Below, piece after piece: positions 17,685 through 25,740 of a stretch of DNA of 49,655 bases; position 1 is the first letter of the stretch; every line of letters starts with the position of its first letter. A program made the position numbers and the translations under genes. Origin of the DNA: an uncultured Eggerthellaceae bacterium (GTDB taxonomy: Bacteria > Actinomycetota > Coriobacteriia > Coriobacteriales > Eggerthellaceae); contig CAJFUR010000156.1 of NCBI GenBank assembly GCA_904420215.1, positions 1 through 49,655 of the forward strand, written 5' to 3'. The notes beneath the pieces were generated by a model that saw only the letters and a program-made list of their open reading frames with translations, was not told the origin of the DNA and ran no database searches.

Positions 17685-19337
17685 CTACAGGGAGTCGATG
17701 TAGTTCAGGAGGTCTTCCTGCGAGGAAACGCCGATCTTGCGGTAGATATTCCGCGCGTGCGTGCGCACGGTCGCCTCGGAAATGTAGGCGCTTTCCGCAA
17801 TGAATCCGTAGCTGTGCCCGCGGCTCAGCAGGGTGAGCATTTCGGCTTCGCGCGGCGTGAGGGCGTGGGTTTCCGCAACCGCCTTGCAGCGCGACGCAAT
17901 GTACGTCTCAACGATGCTTCTTTCCTGCTTGCGCGCCATCGGCTCTTCCGACCCGTCCACTGCCAAGAACACCACCGTGGCGCACAAATACGCGACGAAC
18001 ATGATGATTGCCACCACGTTCGCCGCCGTGCCCACTGCATGGTGAATGGCGAAGCCCACAAGCGACATGCCCGCCACGAAGGCGAGGCATCCGCCAAACG
18101 CCACGCCCGTGGGAAGCCCGGAAGCGCGCGCAGATGCCAGCAGAAGCGACCACGTGCACACGATGAGCGCCGCCGAGCCGCCGTTTTGCAAGTTCGCCAC
18201 CAGCGCGTTCCACCCTGCAGAACCTATGTCGTCGAACAGCGGCGTGATCACGAAAAGCGCCGCTACCACGGGCATGACCACCCAGAAGAAGCGCTTCGCT
18301 TCGGCGTAGCCCTGAAGACGCCGGGCCGCGCACGCCATTCCGCCTGCCACGATAAGGGGGCCGACAAACCCCACGTTTCCCCAGATCGAACTACTGCCTG
18401 ACACATGCGTGGGAGCTTCTTGCGCCCACAGCAGCCCTAGCAGGAAGGCACACACCGCCAAGCCGCACAAGGCCGCCCACGAGGGCCGCAGAAGCGCCAC
18501 CAGGCGATGCCGCTTCCCCAAGGGCTCCAACCCCGCGTCGGCGCCCTGCCGCCCCTGCTCCCCGGCAAACGCGTGGGCGCCGGAGCCGGCGGACGCACAT
18601 GCGCCGGGGGCGGACGCACGCGTGCCAAGGCCGGCAGGCGCGCGCTTTTCGGCCAACCCCGTCCCCTCGGCTGCCGCATGCCCCCCGGCAGGCTCCCTCC
18701 TGCCGGCCGGCACCTGCCCGCCTGCGGAATCCTGCAGGGCGAACACCACCGAAACCGCAGACAGCGCCAGCAGCACGACGACGCACAGCGCCATGGGAAG
18801 TCCCGAAGGCGCCCACTGCCCAACGGCCGCCAACGCCACTCCCCAAAGAAGCGAAAGGGAGCCTTTCCTGAAAGCCTCCACGAAAGAAAGCGCCGCATAG
18901 GCGGAAGTCCAAACCAGCGCCAGAGAAAGGCAGCCCACGCCGAAAGCGACCCCCGCCGCGCCATGCGCCCCGTCTGAAAGCGCCGCGGAAGACCCCTGCA
19001 TCTGCCCCATGAGGCCGCCGACGGCACACGCAAGCGCCACGATGGCCGCCACAACGCCCACCAGCGAATGCACCGCAAGGCCCCGGCGGCGGGCAAGCAC
19101 GCCAACCGCAACCGCCCCCGCGCCGGCAGCGACCATGCCCAAGGAGCAGCCTGCGAAAAACACGTTCGCCCCGCTCTCCCATCGGGCCACGCTCCCCACA
19201 TGCCCAATGGCCACCAAATACGCCGCGAACAGCGCGCCGAAGCCGAGGTAGCACGCCCCCTTCCCATTCGGGCGGCGGCCATCCTCCCGTTCAGGCCGGG
19301 GCCTTTCGTCTGGCGAAGCCTCCCGTATGGCACGCAT
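17685..19337 (-). CDS. Membrane-bound LuxR-family regulator
   Basis: 550 residues: about twelve membrane helices (residues 27-440) followed by a LuxR/GerE DNA-binding domain at the C-terminus (LTPREAEMLTLLSRGHSYGF, then SEATVRTHARNIYRKIGV). This architecture is expanded in Eggerthellaceae, usually beside a respiratory reductase. Here the reductase at 15320-17185 is the obvious target. The cytoplasmic loop at about residues 203-270 is a low-complexity Ala/Gly/Pro run not expected in the family. The ATG at 19337 is preferred to upstream starts because the first helix follows within 30 residues and GGGGAAGGGGAAG lies just upstream. Ligand unknown. Confidence 0.86.
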   Translation of the reverse strand: MRAIREASPDERPRPEREDGRRPNGKGACYLGFGALFAAYLVAIGHVGSVARWESGANVFFAGCSLGMVAAGAGAVAVGVLARRRGLAVHSLVGVVAAIVALACAVGGLMGQMQGSSAALSDGAHGAAGVAFGVGCLSLALVWTSAYAALSFVEAFRKGSLSLLWGVALAAVGQWAPSGLPMALCVVVLLALSAVSVVFALQDSAGGQVPAGRREPAGGHAAAEGTGLAEKRAPAGLGTRASAPGACASAGSGAHAFAGEQGRQGADAGLEPLGKRHRLVALLRPSWAALCGLAVCAFLLGLLWAQEAPTHVSGSSSIWGNVGFVGPLIVAGGMACAARRLQGYAEAKRFFWVVMPVVAALFVITPLFDDIGSAGWNALVANLQNGGSAALIVCTWSLLLASARASGLPTGVAFGGCLAFVAGMSLVGFAIHHAVGTAANVVAIIMFVAYLCATVVFLAVDGSEEPMARKQERSIVETYIASRCKAVAETHALTPREAEMLTLLSRGHSYGFIAESAYISEATVRTHARNIYRKIGVSSQEDLLNYIDSL

Positions 19338-19573
19338 GCGCGCTTCCCCTTCCCCGTCGTGCGCCTTGCCAGCCACTATACCAGATTGGGAAAGGGCCTG
19401 CGCTATAATGGAGGGCGCGGGCAAGCCGGAACGATCTGGACTCGGCGGAAAGCCTGCGGAAAGTCCCGCAGAAGGTCCCACGGGCATGGCCGACTGCTCG
19501 GCCAATCACCCAGCAGGACGCCCAACCGGGCAGTCGGCCAACCGCCCGCACCACGTTATAAGGAGCACGAGAC
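19338..19573. other. Divergent promoter region, LuxR gene and apbE
   Basis: This gap separates the minus-strand regulator from plus-strand apbE. TATAAGGAGC at 19558-19567 ends in the apbE ribosome site. No clear promoter boxes or operators could be assigned. Confidence 0.45.
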
Positions 19574-20839
19574 ATGCCCGACGCCACGCGTCCCCAATCA
19601 CCCGAAGAAGCGTCCAACAGCATGCAGTCCCGGCCATCCGGGGCCGCCGGCGAAATGGGCGCCAGCGCCGCCGCTCCCGACGCCGCCGCCGTCGATGGCG
19701 GCGGCGCCACCGATGACACCGCCGCCGCTCCCGACGCCATACCGCTGGAAGACGCGTTCACGTTCAACGAACCTAATGAGGCGGGCATGTCAACGGCCCT
19801 GTTCTACGCCTTCAACACCGTCATCACCCTGCAGGCGTTCGGAAACGCCGCCCACGTGCGCGCCGCCATGGAGGAGGCGCGCGACCGCTGCCGGTTCTTC
19901 GAGCGGCTTTTCTCCCGCACGCTGCCCCATTCCGACATCGCCCGCCTGAACGCAGCCGCCGGGGCGGCGGTGGAAATCCACCCGGAAACGCTGCGGCTGC
20001 TGCAGGCCGCGCAGCGCTACTGCGCCCTCAGCCAGGGCGCCTTCGACATCACCATTGGCGCGGCGGCGCGGCTGTGGAACTTCCACACGGGCGCCATGCC
20101 CTCCGAACAGGAACTTGCGCAGGCGGTTCGCCACGTGAACTGGGAAGCGCTCCACGTGTGGGAGGAAGCGCCGACGGCAGGGGCTGATGCAGGCAGCGCG
20201 AGCGCGGGGGCGGGCGTAGGCGGTGCGATCGCGGGGGCGAAAACGCCGCAGTCGCAGGGGGCTGTCGCAAGCGCGGGTCGCCCGGAGACGCACCCGACGG
20301 CCCCGGACGCACCGGAAGCGCCGACACGCTGCTTCGCCCGCCTCGACGACCCGCACGCGGGAGTGGACGCAGGCGGCATTGCCAAGGGCTACATTGCCGA
20401 CGACCTCGCCAACCTGTTCGCGCAGCGCGGCCTTGAGGCCTTCGTCGTGAACCTGGGCGGCAACGTGGTGGCCCACGGCACGAAGCCGGACGGGACGGCA
20501 TGGAAGATAGGCCTGCAGGACCCCAAGCGCAAGGACGGCATTCTGGGCGCCATCCAGCTGACCGACGCCTCGGCCGTGACCAGCGGGGTGTACGAACGCG
20601 GCTTCGAGCGCGCCGGCAGGCTCTACCACCACATCCTGAACCCGCGCACGGGCATGCCCGCGGAAACCGACGCCGCGGGCGTCACGGTGGTGGCCGACGC
20701 GTCGCTGGACGCCGAGGGGTTCTCCACCACGCTTCTGGCCTTGGGCATTGCCCGCGGCGCGGAGTTCGCGAAGGCGCGCCCCGAAATACAGGCGGCGTAC
20801 TTCGTGGATCGTCAAGATCGCGTGGTGACGGTGCTGTAG
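19574..20839 (+). CDS. apbE: FAD:protein FMN transferase with low-complexity insertions
   Basis: 421 residues; ApbE attaches FMN from FAD covalently to Thr/Ser of flavoproteins such as NqrC, RnfG and FMN-binding-domain reductases. Diagnostic blocks: FDITIGAAARLW (about residue 157), DAGGIAKGYIADDLA (265), VNLGGNVVAHG, DASAVTSGVYER and YHHILNPRTGMPA. The first 75 residues are Ala-rich and lack a recognisable signal peptide, and residues 199-252 form an Ala/Gly/Pro insertion between EALHVWEE and CFARLDD. The flavoprotein at 15320-17185 lacks an FMN-binding domain, so the client must be elsewhere. AAGGAG precedes the ATG by about 9 bases. Confidence 0.9.
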   Translation: MPDATRPQSPEEASNSMQSRPSGAAGEMGASAAAPDAAAVDGGGATDDTAAAPDAIPLEDAFTFNEPNEAGMSTALFYAFNTVITLQAFGNAAHVRAAMEEARDRCRFFERLFSRTLPHSDIARLNAAAGAAVEIHPETLRLLQAAQRYCALSQGAFDITIGAAARLWNFHTGAMPSEQELAQAVRHVNWEALHVWEEAPTAGADAGSASAGAGVGGAIAGAKTPQSQGAVASAGRPETHPTAPDAPEAPTRCFARLDDPHAGVDAGGIAKGYIADDLANLFAQRGLEAFVVNLGGNVVAHGTKPDGTAWKIGLQDPKRKDGILGAIQLTDASAVTSGVYERGFERAGRLYHHILNPRTGMPAETDAAGVTVVADASLDAEGFSTTLLALGIARGAEFAKARPEIQAAYFVDRQDRVVTVL

Positions 20840-20909
20840 CGGCAGGCGTTGTACTACAATCGCAGGCGAAAGCAAAAGCGGGAAACCCGCACCGGAGCAA
20901 AGGAACCCC

Positions 20910-21701
20910 ATGGCAGTCATCGACATCCACGCGCACGTCTATCCCGACAAAATAGCCGAACGGGCCGCCCAGAGCGTCGGCGAGTTCTACAACGTGGGCA
21001 TGTACAAGGGCGGGTCGGTGGAAGGGCTGCTGGAAGCCAAAACCACATCCCCCATCACGCACTTCGTCGTGCATTCCGTGGCCACCAAGCCAGGCAACGT
21101 GGAACACATCAACGACTTCATAGCCGAGCAGTGCCGCATCCACCCCGAGTTCATCGGCTTCGCCACGCTGCATCAGGACTACCCCGACCCCGAGGCGGAA
21201 ATAGAACGCGCCATTGGCCTGGGCCTCAAGGGGCTGAAGCTGCACCCCGACACGCAGATGGTGGACATGGACGATCCACGCCTCATGCGCATCTACGAAA
21301 TCATCGAAGGGCGCCTGCCGCTCATCGTGCACACGGGCGACTACCGCTACGACTACTCGCACCCCCGCCGCCTGAAGAAGGTGTTGCGCGCGTTCCCCAA
21401 CCTGGTGGTGGACGCGGCGCACTTCGGTGGCTGGTCGATCTTCGACTTGGCCGTAGAGTATCTGGAGCACGAGAACTGCTTTCTGGACATGTCCAGCTCG
21501 CGCGCGTTTCTGGGCGCGCGGCGCACGCAGGAGCTCGTGCGCATCTACGGCACCGACCGCATCCTGTTCGGGTCGGACTTCCCCATGTGGAGCCCCACGA
21601 AGGAATACGAGGACTTCGCCGCGCTCGACTTCACCGAGACGGAACTCGCGAACATGACCTGGCACAACGCCGAACGCTTCTTGGGAATGAAAGTGGAGTG
21701 A
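20910..21701 (+). CDS. Amidohydrolase-family metal-dependent hydrolase
   Basis: 263-residue TIM-barrel hydrolase or decarboxylase of the amidohydrolase-2 type. Metal and active-site motifs: IDIHAHVY (HxH at residues 6-8), LKLHPD (about 110), IVHTGDY (about 138), VVDAAHFGG (about 172) and LFGSDFPMW (about 219, the conserved Asp). It lies 70 bases after apbE on the same strand, with its own AAAGGA ribosome site, so co-transcription is possible. Related proteins act on many substrates, so none is assigned. A block of 19-base tandem repeats begins 14 bases after its stop. Confidence 0.85.
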   Translation: MAVIDIHAHVYPDKIAERAAQSVGEFYNVGMYKGGSVEGLLEAKTTSPITHFVVHSVATKPGNVEHINDFIAEQCRIHPEFIGFATLHQDYPDPEAEIERAIGLGLKGLKLHPDTQMVDMDDPRLMRIYEIIEGRLPLIVHTGDYRYDYSHPRRLKKVLRAFPNLVVDAAHFGGWSIFDLAVEYLEHENCFLDMSSSRAFLGARRTQELVRIYGTDRILFGSDFPMWSPTKEYEDFAALDFTETELANMTWHNAERFLGMKVE

Positions 21702-21715
21702 GGCGCCCGCAGCCT

Positions 21716-21810
21716 GCAGGTTGACTCTCGTCTCGCAGGTTGAGCAAATCCTCGCAGGTTGAACAAAATCCCACAGATTGACTCTCGTCTCGCAGTGTTT
21801 GACCTCCCCA
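21716..21810. repeat. Five tandem 19-base repeats
   Basis: GCAGGTTGA or a variant starts at 21716, 21735, 21754, 21773 and 21792, exactly 19 bases apart. The tails alternate: copies 1 and 4 share CTCTCGTCTC, copies 2 and 3 share a CAAAATCC-like tail. Copies 4 and 5 are more degenerate. Direct tandem repetition without unique spacers rules out a CRISPR array. Confidence 0.85.
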
Positions 21811-22193
21811 AGCGAGGGAGACAAGCCGAAGGCTCCGGTAGCTCAGGTTCTTTCGGCTGTAATGCTTTGCGTTTCCGTTCGGAACGACAACGCAGAACCT
21901 AGCCGGCATTGTCCCCAATTCGGCCAACACTGCCTCGAATTTGCCACGCCACAAAAGAATGTTCCGTGAAAGTGGTGCTGGATTTCGATTTTCGTGCGAG
22001 AATCCGACCCCTCGAAAGGCCTCATGCGGTTCCACGAAACATCGCCCTGCGGTTTTCCCGGTTCGCCGATTTCGTCAATGGCACCCAATTACGGTTTTCG
22101 TGCATCCAAGTGACCAACATCGCAATCCAATGCCACTTTCGTGGCTCGTTCCGCCGTTCCGCGAACGGCGGAAACCAAAGGCTCCGTCGGCCG
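21811..22193. terminator. Intergenic region with a terminator-like palindrome
   Basis: No gene is supported in this stretch, which is less G+C-rich than its surroundings. CCGCCGTTC at 22151-22159 pairs perfectly with GAACGGCGG at 22163-22171 just past the CNNM gene stop, a likely terminator for that minus-strand gene. Several GGTTTTCGTGC-like words recur without regular spacing. Confidence 0.55.
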
Positions 22194-23495
22194 TCAGGCC
22201 GGCGTAACCACAACCTGTATCTTGTCGATGCGGTGGCGGTCCATGTCCATGACGGTGAAGGCGACTTCGGCGTCGCGGCTGCTCACGCTTACCGTGTCGC
22301 CCTCGCTGGGAATGCGGTCGAACAGCGTGAGCAGCAGGCCGCCGGCCGTTTCGCATTCGGAAGCCTCTTCGGGCACGAAGCCGATGAGGTCTTCCACCTC
22401 GTCGATGGAAAGCGACCCGTCGATGAGGTAGGTGTTGTCGTCCAGTTTCACCACTTCGTCGGAGCTGCCGTGGCGGTACTCGTCGTCGATGCGCCCGACG
22501 ATCTGCTCCATGATGTCGCTCATGGTCACGATGCCCGCCGTGCCGCCGTGCTCGTCCACCACCACGGCGATTTTCGTGTGCTTCTCCTGCAGCGTTTGGA
22601 GCAGCTTGGCAATGGGCACGCTTTCGGGCACCGCCTGGATGGTGCGGATGCGCAGGTCGTCCATCGTGCTGTCGGCCGGCAGCGTGTACAGGTCCTTCAC
22701 GTGCACGAACCCGACGATGCGGTCCTTGCTGCCCTCGCACACCGGGTAGCGCGTGTACTTGTAGCGCACCACGGTTTCAAGGTTCTCGGCCAGCGTGTCT
22801 TCCTTGTCCAGGCAGATGACGTCGGTGCGCGGGGTCATGATGGCCTCGGCGTCCTTGTCGCCCAAGTCGAAGATGTTGTCCACGTATTCGTGCTGTTCCG
22901 GGTCGATGAGGCCGCTTTCCGAGCTCTCGTCGATGAGCAGCTGAATTTCCTCTTCCGTGTACACCTCGTGCTCGTTGGCGATGTCGTGCCCCAGAAGCTT
23001 CATGACGCCGTTCGTGATGGAGTTGAACAGCCACATGACCGGGTAGGTGATGCGGTAGAACCACACGAGCGGCGCCGCCGTGAACAGGGCGTAGCGCTCG
23101 GTGGAGAAGATGGCCAGCGACTTGGGGATGAGCTCGCCCACCACAATGTGCAGCGCCGTGATGATGACGAAGCCGATGGCCACCGCAATGGCGGAGATAG
23201 CGGCATCCGGCAGGCCCAGGGCCGCAAGCGCCGGGTGGATGAGCTCGGACACCGCCGGCTCGCCCAGCCAGCCCAAGGCCAGCGATGCCAGCGTGATGCC
23301 CAGCTGGCAGGCGGACAGATAGGCGTTCACGTTGTCGGCGACCAGCTTGGCGTACTTGGAACCCGCCTTGCCTTCCTCCACCGCCATTTCCACCTGCGAT
23401 TTCCGCACGCGCACCAAAGAGAACTCGGCCACCACGAAAAACGCGTTCATCAGCAAAAAGAACAGGACCAGAAACAGACTGAGGGCAACGGGCAT
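22194..23495 (-). CDS. CNNM/CorC-type transporter (DUF21 plus CBS pair)
   Basis: 433 residues. The N-terminal DUF21 membrane domain (residues 1-190, about four helices, with FVVAEFSLVRVRKSQ and SACQLGITLASLALGWLGEP) is followed by a CBS pair (MTPRTDVICLD, then TKIAVVVDEHGGTAGIVTMSDIMEQIVG) and a CorC/HlyC C-terminal domain (DNTYLIDGSLSIDEVEDLIG and GGLLLTLFDRIPSEGD). Often misnamed hemolysin; the family transports or senses divalent cations, chiefly Mg2+ efflux. AAGGAGGAA precedes the ATG by 11 bases. It is divergent from a transporter that also carries CBS domains. Confidence 0.9.
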   Translation of the reverse strand: MPVALSLFLVLFFLLMNAFFVVAEFSLVRVRKSQVEMAVEEGKAGSKYAKLVADNVNAYLSACQLGITLASLALGWLGEPAVSELIHPALAALGLPDAAISAIAVAIGFVIITALHIVVGELIPKSLAIFSTERYALFTAAPLVWFYRITYPVMWLFNSITNGVMKLLGHDIANEHEVYTEEEIQLLIDESSESGLIDPEQHEYVDNIFDLGDKDAEAIMTPRTDVICLDKEDTLAENLETVVRYKYTRYPVCEGSKDRIVGFVHVKDLYTLPADSTMDDLRIRTIQAVPESVPIAKLLQTLQEKHTKIAVVVDEHGGTAGIVTMSDIMEQIVGRIDDEYRHGSSDEVVKLDDNTYLIDGSLSIDEVEDLIGFVPEEASECETAGGLLLTLFDRIPSEGDTVSVSSRDAEVAFTVMDMDRHRIDKIQVVVTPA

Positions 23496-23752
23496 AATAG
23501 CGGATGTTCCTCCTTGAGATGATGGTCTTACCCAGCAATATCCTACGATATCCCCTAGGGCCGCACCCGTTTCGGGCAATGAAACCTAGGGACTTCCACA
23601 TTTCGAGCAATAGCACACCACAATTAGGGCGTATGATTGGGAATTTGAAACCACGTTGTAATCTATCACCCACTTGCATACGAGCATCGATGCGCACGCC
23701 ACGGCCCGGCCATGGCCTCTGACCGGGTTTGCAGGGAAAGGACGGAAACCGC

Positions 23753-25642
23753 ATGGGATTGACACGCAAGCAGCAATTGATGATGGCCGTGCTCATATTC
23801 GGCACGTTCGTCACCGTTTTGAACCAGACCGTCGTCACGCCGGCGCTGCCTTCGGTCATGGCGGAAATGAACGTGGACGCCTCCACGGCGCAGTGGCTCA
23901 CCACGGGCTTCACGCTGGTCAACGCCATCATGATTCCCATCACGGCCTACCTGACCGACCGCTTTTCCACGCGCGGCCTGTTTCTGGCGTCCATGGCCAT
24001 CTTCGCGTGCGGCAGCCTGCTTGCCGGCTGGGGGCCGAACTTCCCCGTGCTGCTGGTCGGCCGCCTGGTGCAGGCGTCGGGCGCGGGCATCCTCATGCCC
24101 ATGGTCATGACCGTGCTCATGCTGCTGTTCCCGGTGGAAAAGCGCGGCACCGCCATGGGCCTGTTCAGCATCGTGATAGCCTTTGCCCCGGCCATTGGCC
24201 CCACCGTGGCCGGCGTGGTGATAGACCAAGCCGACTGGCACATCATGTTTTACCTGATCACCGCGCTTTCGGTGCTGGTGATACTGTGCGCGGCCTTTGC
24301 GCTGGAAAAGATGAACGCAGCCGGCAAGGAGGCGGCGACGCTCGACAAGCCCTCCGTTCTGCTTTCCAGCGTGGGCTTCGGCGCGCTGCTCTACGGGTTC
24401 TCCACCATTGGGGCGCAGGGCGTGAACGCGTTCGACATTGCCATGACGCTCGTTGGGCTGGTGGCGCTGGTGTTCTTCTTCCGCCGCCAGTTGCGCATGG
24501 AGCGCCCCATGCTGCAGGTGCGCGTGCTGAAGAACCGCAAGTTCCTCATTGGAACCGTCATCGGCATGCTGGTGCAGGCGGCGTTGTTGGCCGGCGGCAT
24601 CCTGATGCCCATCTACGTGCAGTCGCTGCTGGGCCTTTCGGCCACCATGTCGGGGCTCATTCTCATGCCGGGCGCCATCCTCATGGGCATCATGGGGCCC
24701 ATCACCGGGCGCATGTTCGACCGCCACGGCCCGCGCGTCATCAGCATCGTGGGCACCGGCCTGCTCACCGTGACCACGTTCGCCTTCGCGTTCTTGAACA
24801 CCCTCGCCCCCGTTTGGCTGCTGACGGTTCTGTACACGGCGCGCATGTTCTCGCTTTCGCTGGTGAACATGCCCATCACCACGTGGGGCATGAACGCGCT
24901 GGACAACAAGGTCATGAACCACGGCACGTCGGTGAACAACACGCTGCGCCAAGTGGCCGGGTCGCTGGGAACGGCCGTCATCGTGTCGGTGAACACCATG
25001 GTGGCGAACGCCAACGTGGAGACGCTGGGGGCCACGCAGGCCAGCATGCTGGGCATCAACGTGGCCTTCGCCGTTTCGGGCGCGCTGTGCCTCATAGGGT
25101 TTGCCATGGTGGTGTTCCTGGTGAAAGACCGCCCGAACGACGCCTCCGAGTCCGACCCCGACAACACCCGCAAGAACCTGCTGGAAACCATCATGAAGCG
25201 CGACGTGTTCACCGTGCCCGAAACCGCCACCATTTCCGACGCAGTACAGCTGTTCGTTGACAAGGGCATCAGCGCGGCGCCCATCGTGAACGCGGCAGGG
25301 GAAGCCGTCGGGTTCATCTCCGACGGCGACGTCATGCGCTCGCTTTCGCGGCGCGACCGCACCTACATGGACCCCATCGTCATGATCATGCGCACCGAAT
25401 CCGACGACCACGACTTCAACGAGAAGCTGGAAAAGCTCATGAGCATGAACGTGCGCGAGATTGGCGCGGCAGGCTCCATCGGCGTGGACGTCCATGCCGA
25501 CTTGGCCGACGTGTGCCGTGTTCTGGGCGAAAACCGGCTGAAGAAGGTGCCCGTCATGGACAAGGGCCGCATCGTGGGCATGATCAACCGGTCGGACATC
25601 ACACAGTACTCCATGAAGAAGTACCTGGAAAGCCGAAAGTAA
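23753..25642 (+). CDS. DHA2/EmrB-type efflux transporter fused to a CBS pair
   Basis: 629 residues. The first 460 form a 14-helix drug:proton antiporter of the EmrB/QacA class (LNQTVVTPALPSVMAEM in helix 1, YLTDRFSTRGLF in loop 2-3, and FAPAIGPTVAGVVID motif C in helix 5). Residues about 475-629 are two CBS domains (MKRDVFTVPETATISDAVQL...GFISDGDVMRSL and VGVDVHADLADVCRV-like...KVPVMDKGRIVGMINRSD), which normally bind adenine nucleotides. The fusion implies nucleotide-gated efflux, an inference. The ATG at 23753 precedes the first helix; an in-frame TTG at 23729 is less likely. The gene is divergent from the CNNM gene. Confidence 0.88.
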   Translation: MGLTRKQQLMMAVLIFGTFVTVLNQTVVTPALPSVMAEMNVDASTAQWLTTGFTLVNAIMIPITAYLTDRFSTRGLFLASMAIFACGSLLAGWGPNFPVLLVGRLVQASGAGILMPMVMTVLMLLFPVEKRGTAMGLFSIVIAFAPAIGPTVAGVVIDQADWHIMFYLITALSVLVILCAAFALEKMNAAGKEAATLDKPSVLLSSVGFGALLYGFSTIGAQGVNAFDIAMTLVGLVALVFFFRRQLRMERPMLQVRVLKNRKFLIGTVIGMLVQAALLAGGILMPIYVQSLLGLSATMSGLILMPGAILMGIMGPITGRMFDRHGPRVISIVGTGLLTVTTFAFAFLNTLAPVWLLTVLYTARMFSLSLVNMPITTWGMNALDNKVMNHGTSVNNTLRQVAGSLGTAVIVSVNTMVANANVETLGATQASMLGINVAFAVSGALCLIGFAMVVFLVKDRPNDASESDPDNTRKNLLETIMKRDVFTVPETATISDAVQLFVDKGISAAPIVNAAGEAVGFISDGDVMRSLSRRDRTYMDPIVMIMRTESDDHDFNEKLEKLMSMNVREIGAAGSIGVDVHADLADVCRVLGENRLKKVPVMDKGRIVGMINRSDITQYSMKKYLESRK

Positions 25643-25740
25643 CGCGACGGCGCGGTGCAGCGGGAGGCGCAGCAGCGGGCGCGCAAAGTGCTCCCGCAGC
25701 CGCGGATGCCGGCCTTGCGAGAGATGCGGGCGCAAGCGAG

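Noticed and set aside
14447-17803. An 1118-codon open frame on the plus strand
   Set aside because: It crosses the phosphoesterase, an intergenic repeat, two terminators and the antisense of the flavoprotein. No conserved motif is present.
21716-21810. A small CRISPR array
   Set aside because: The repeats abut without unique spacers, are only 19 bases and degenerate; no cas genes are near.
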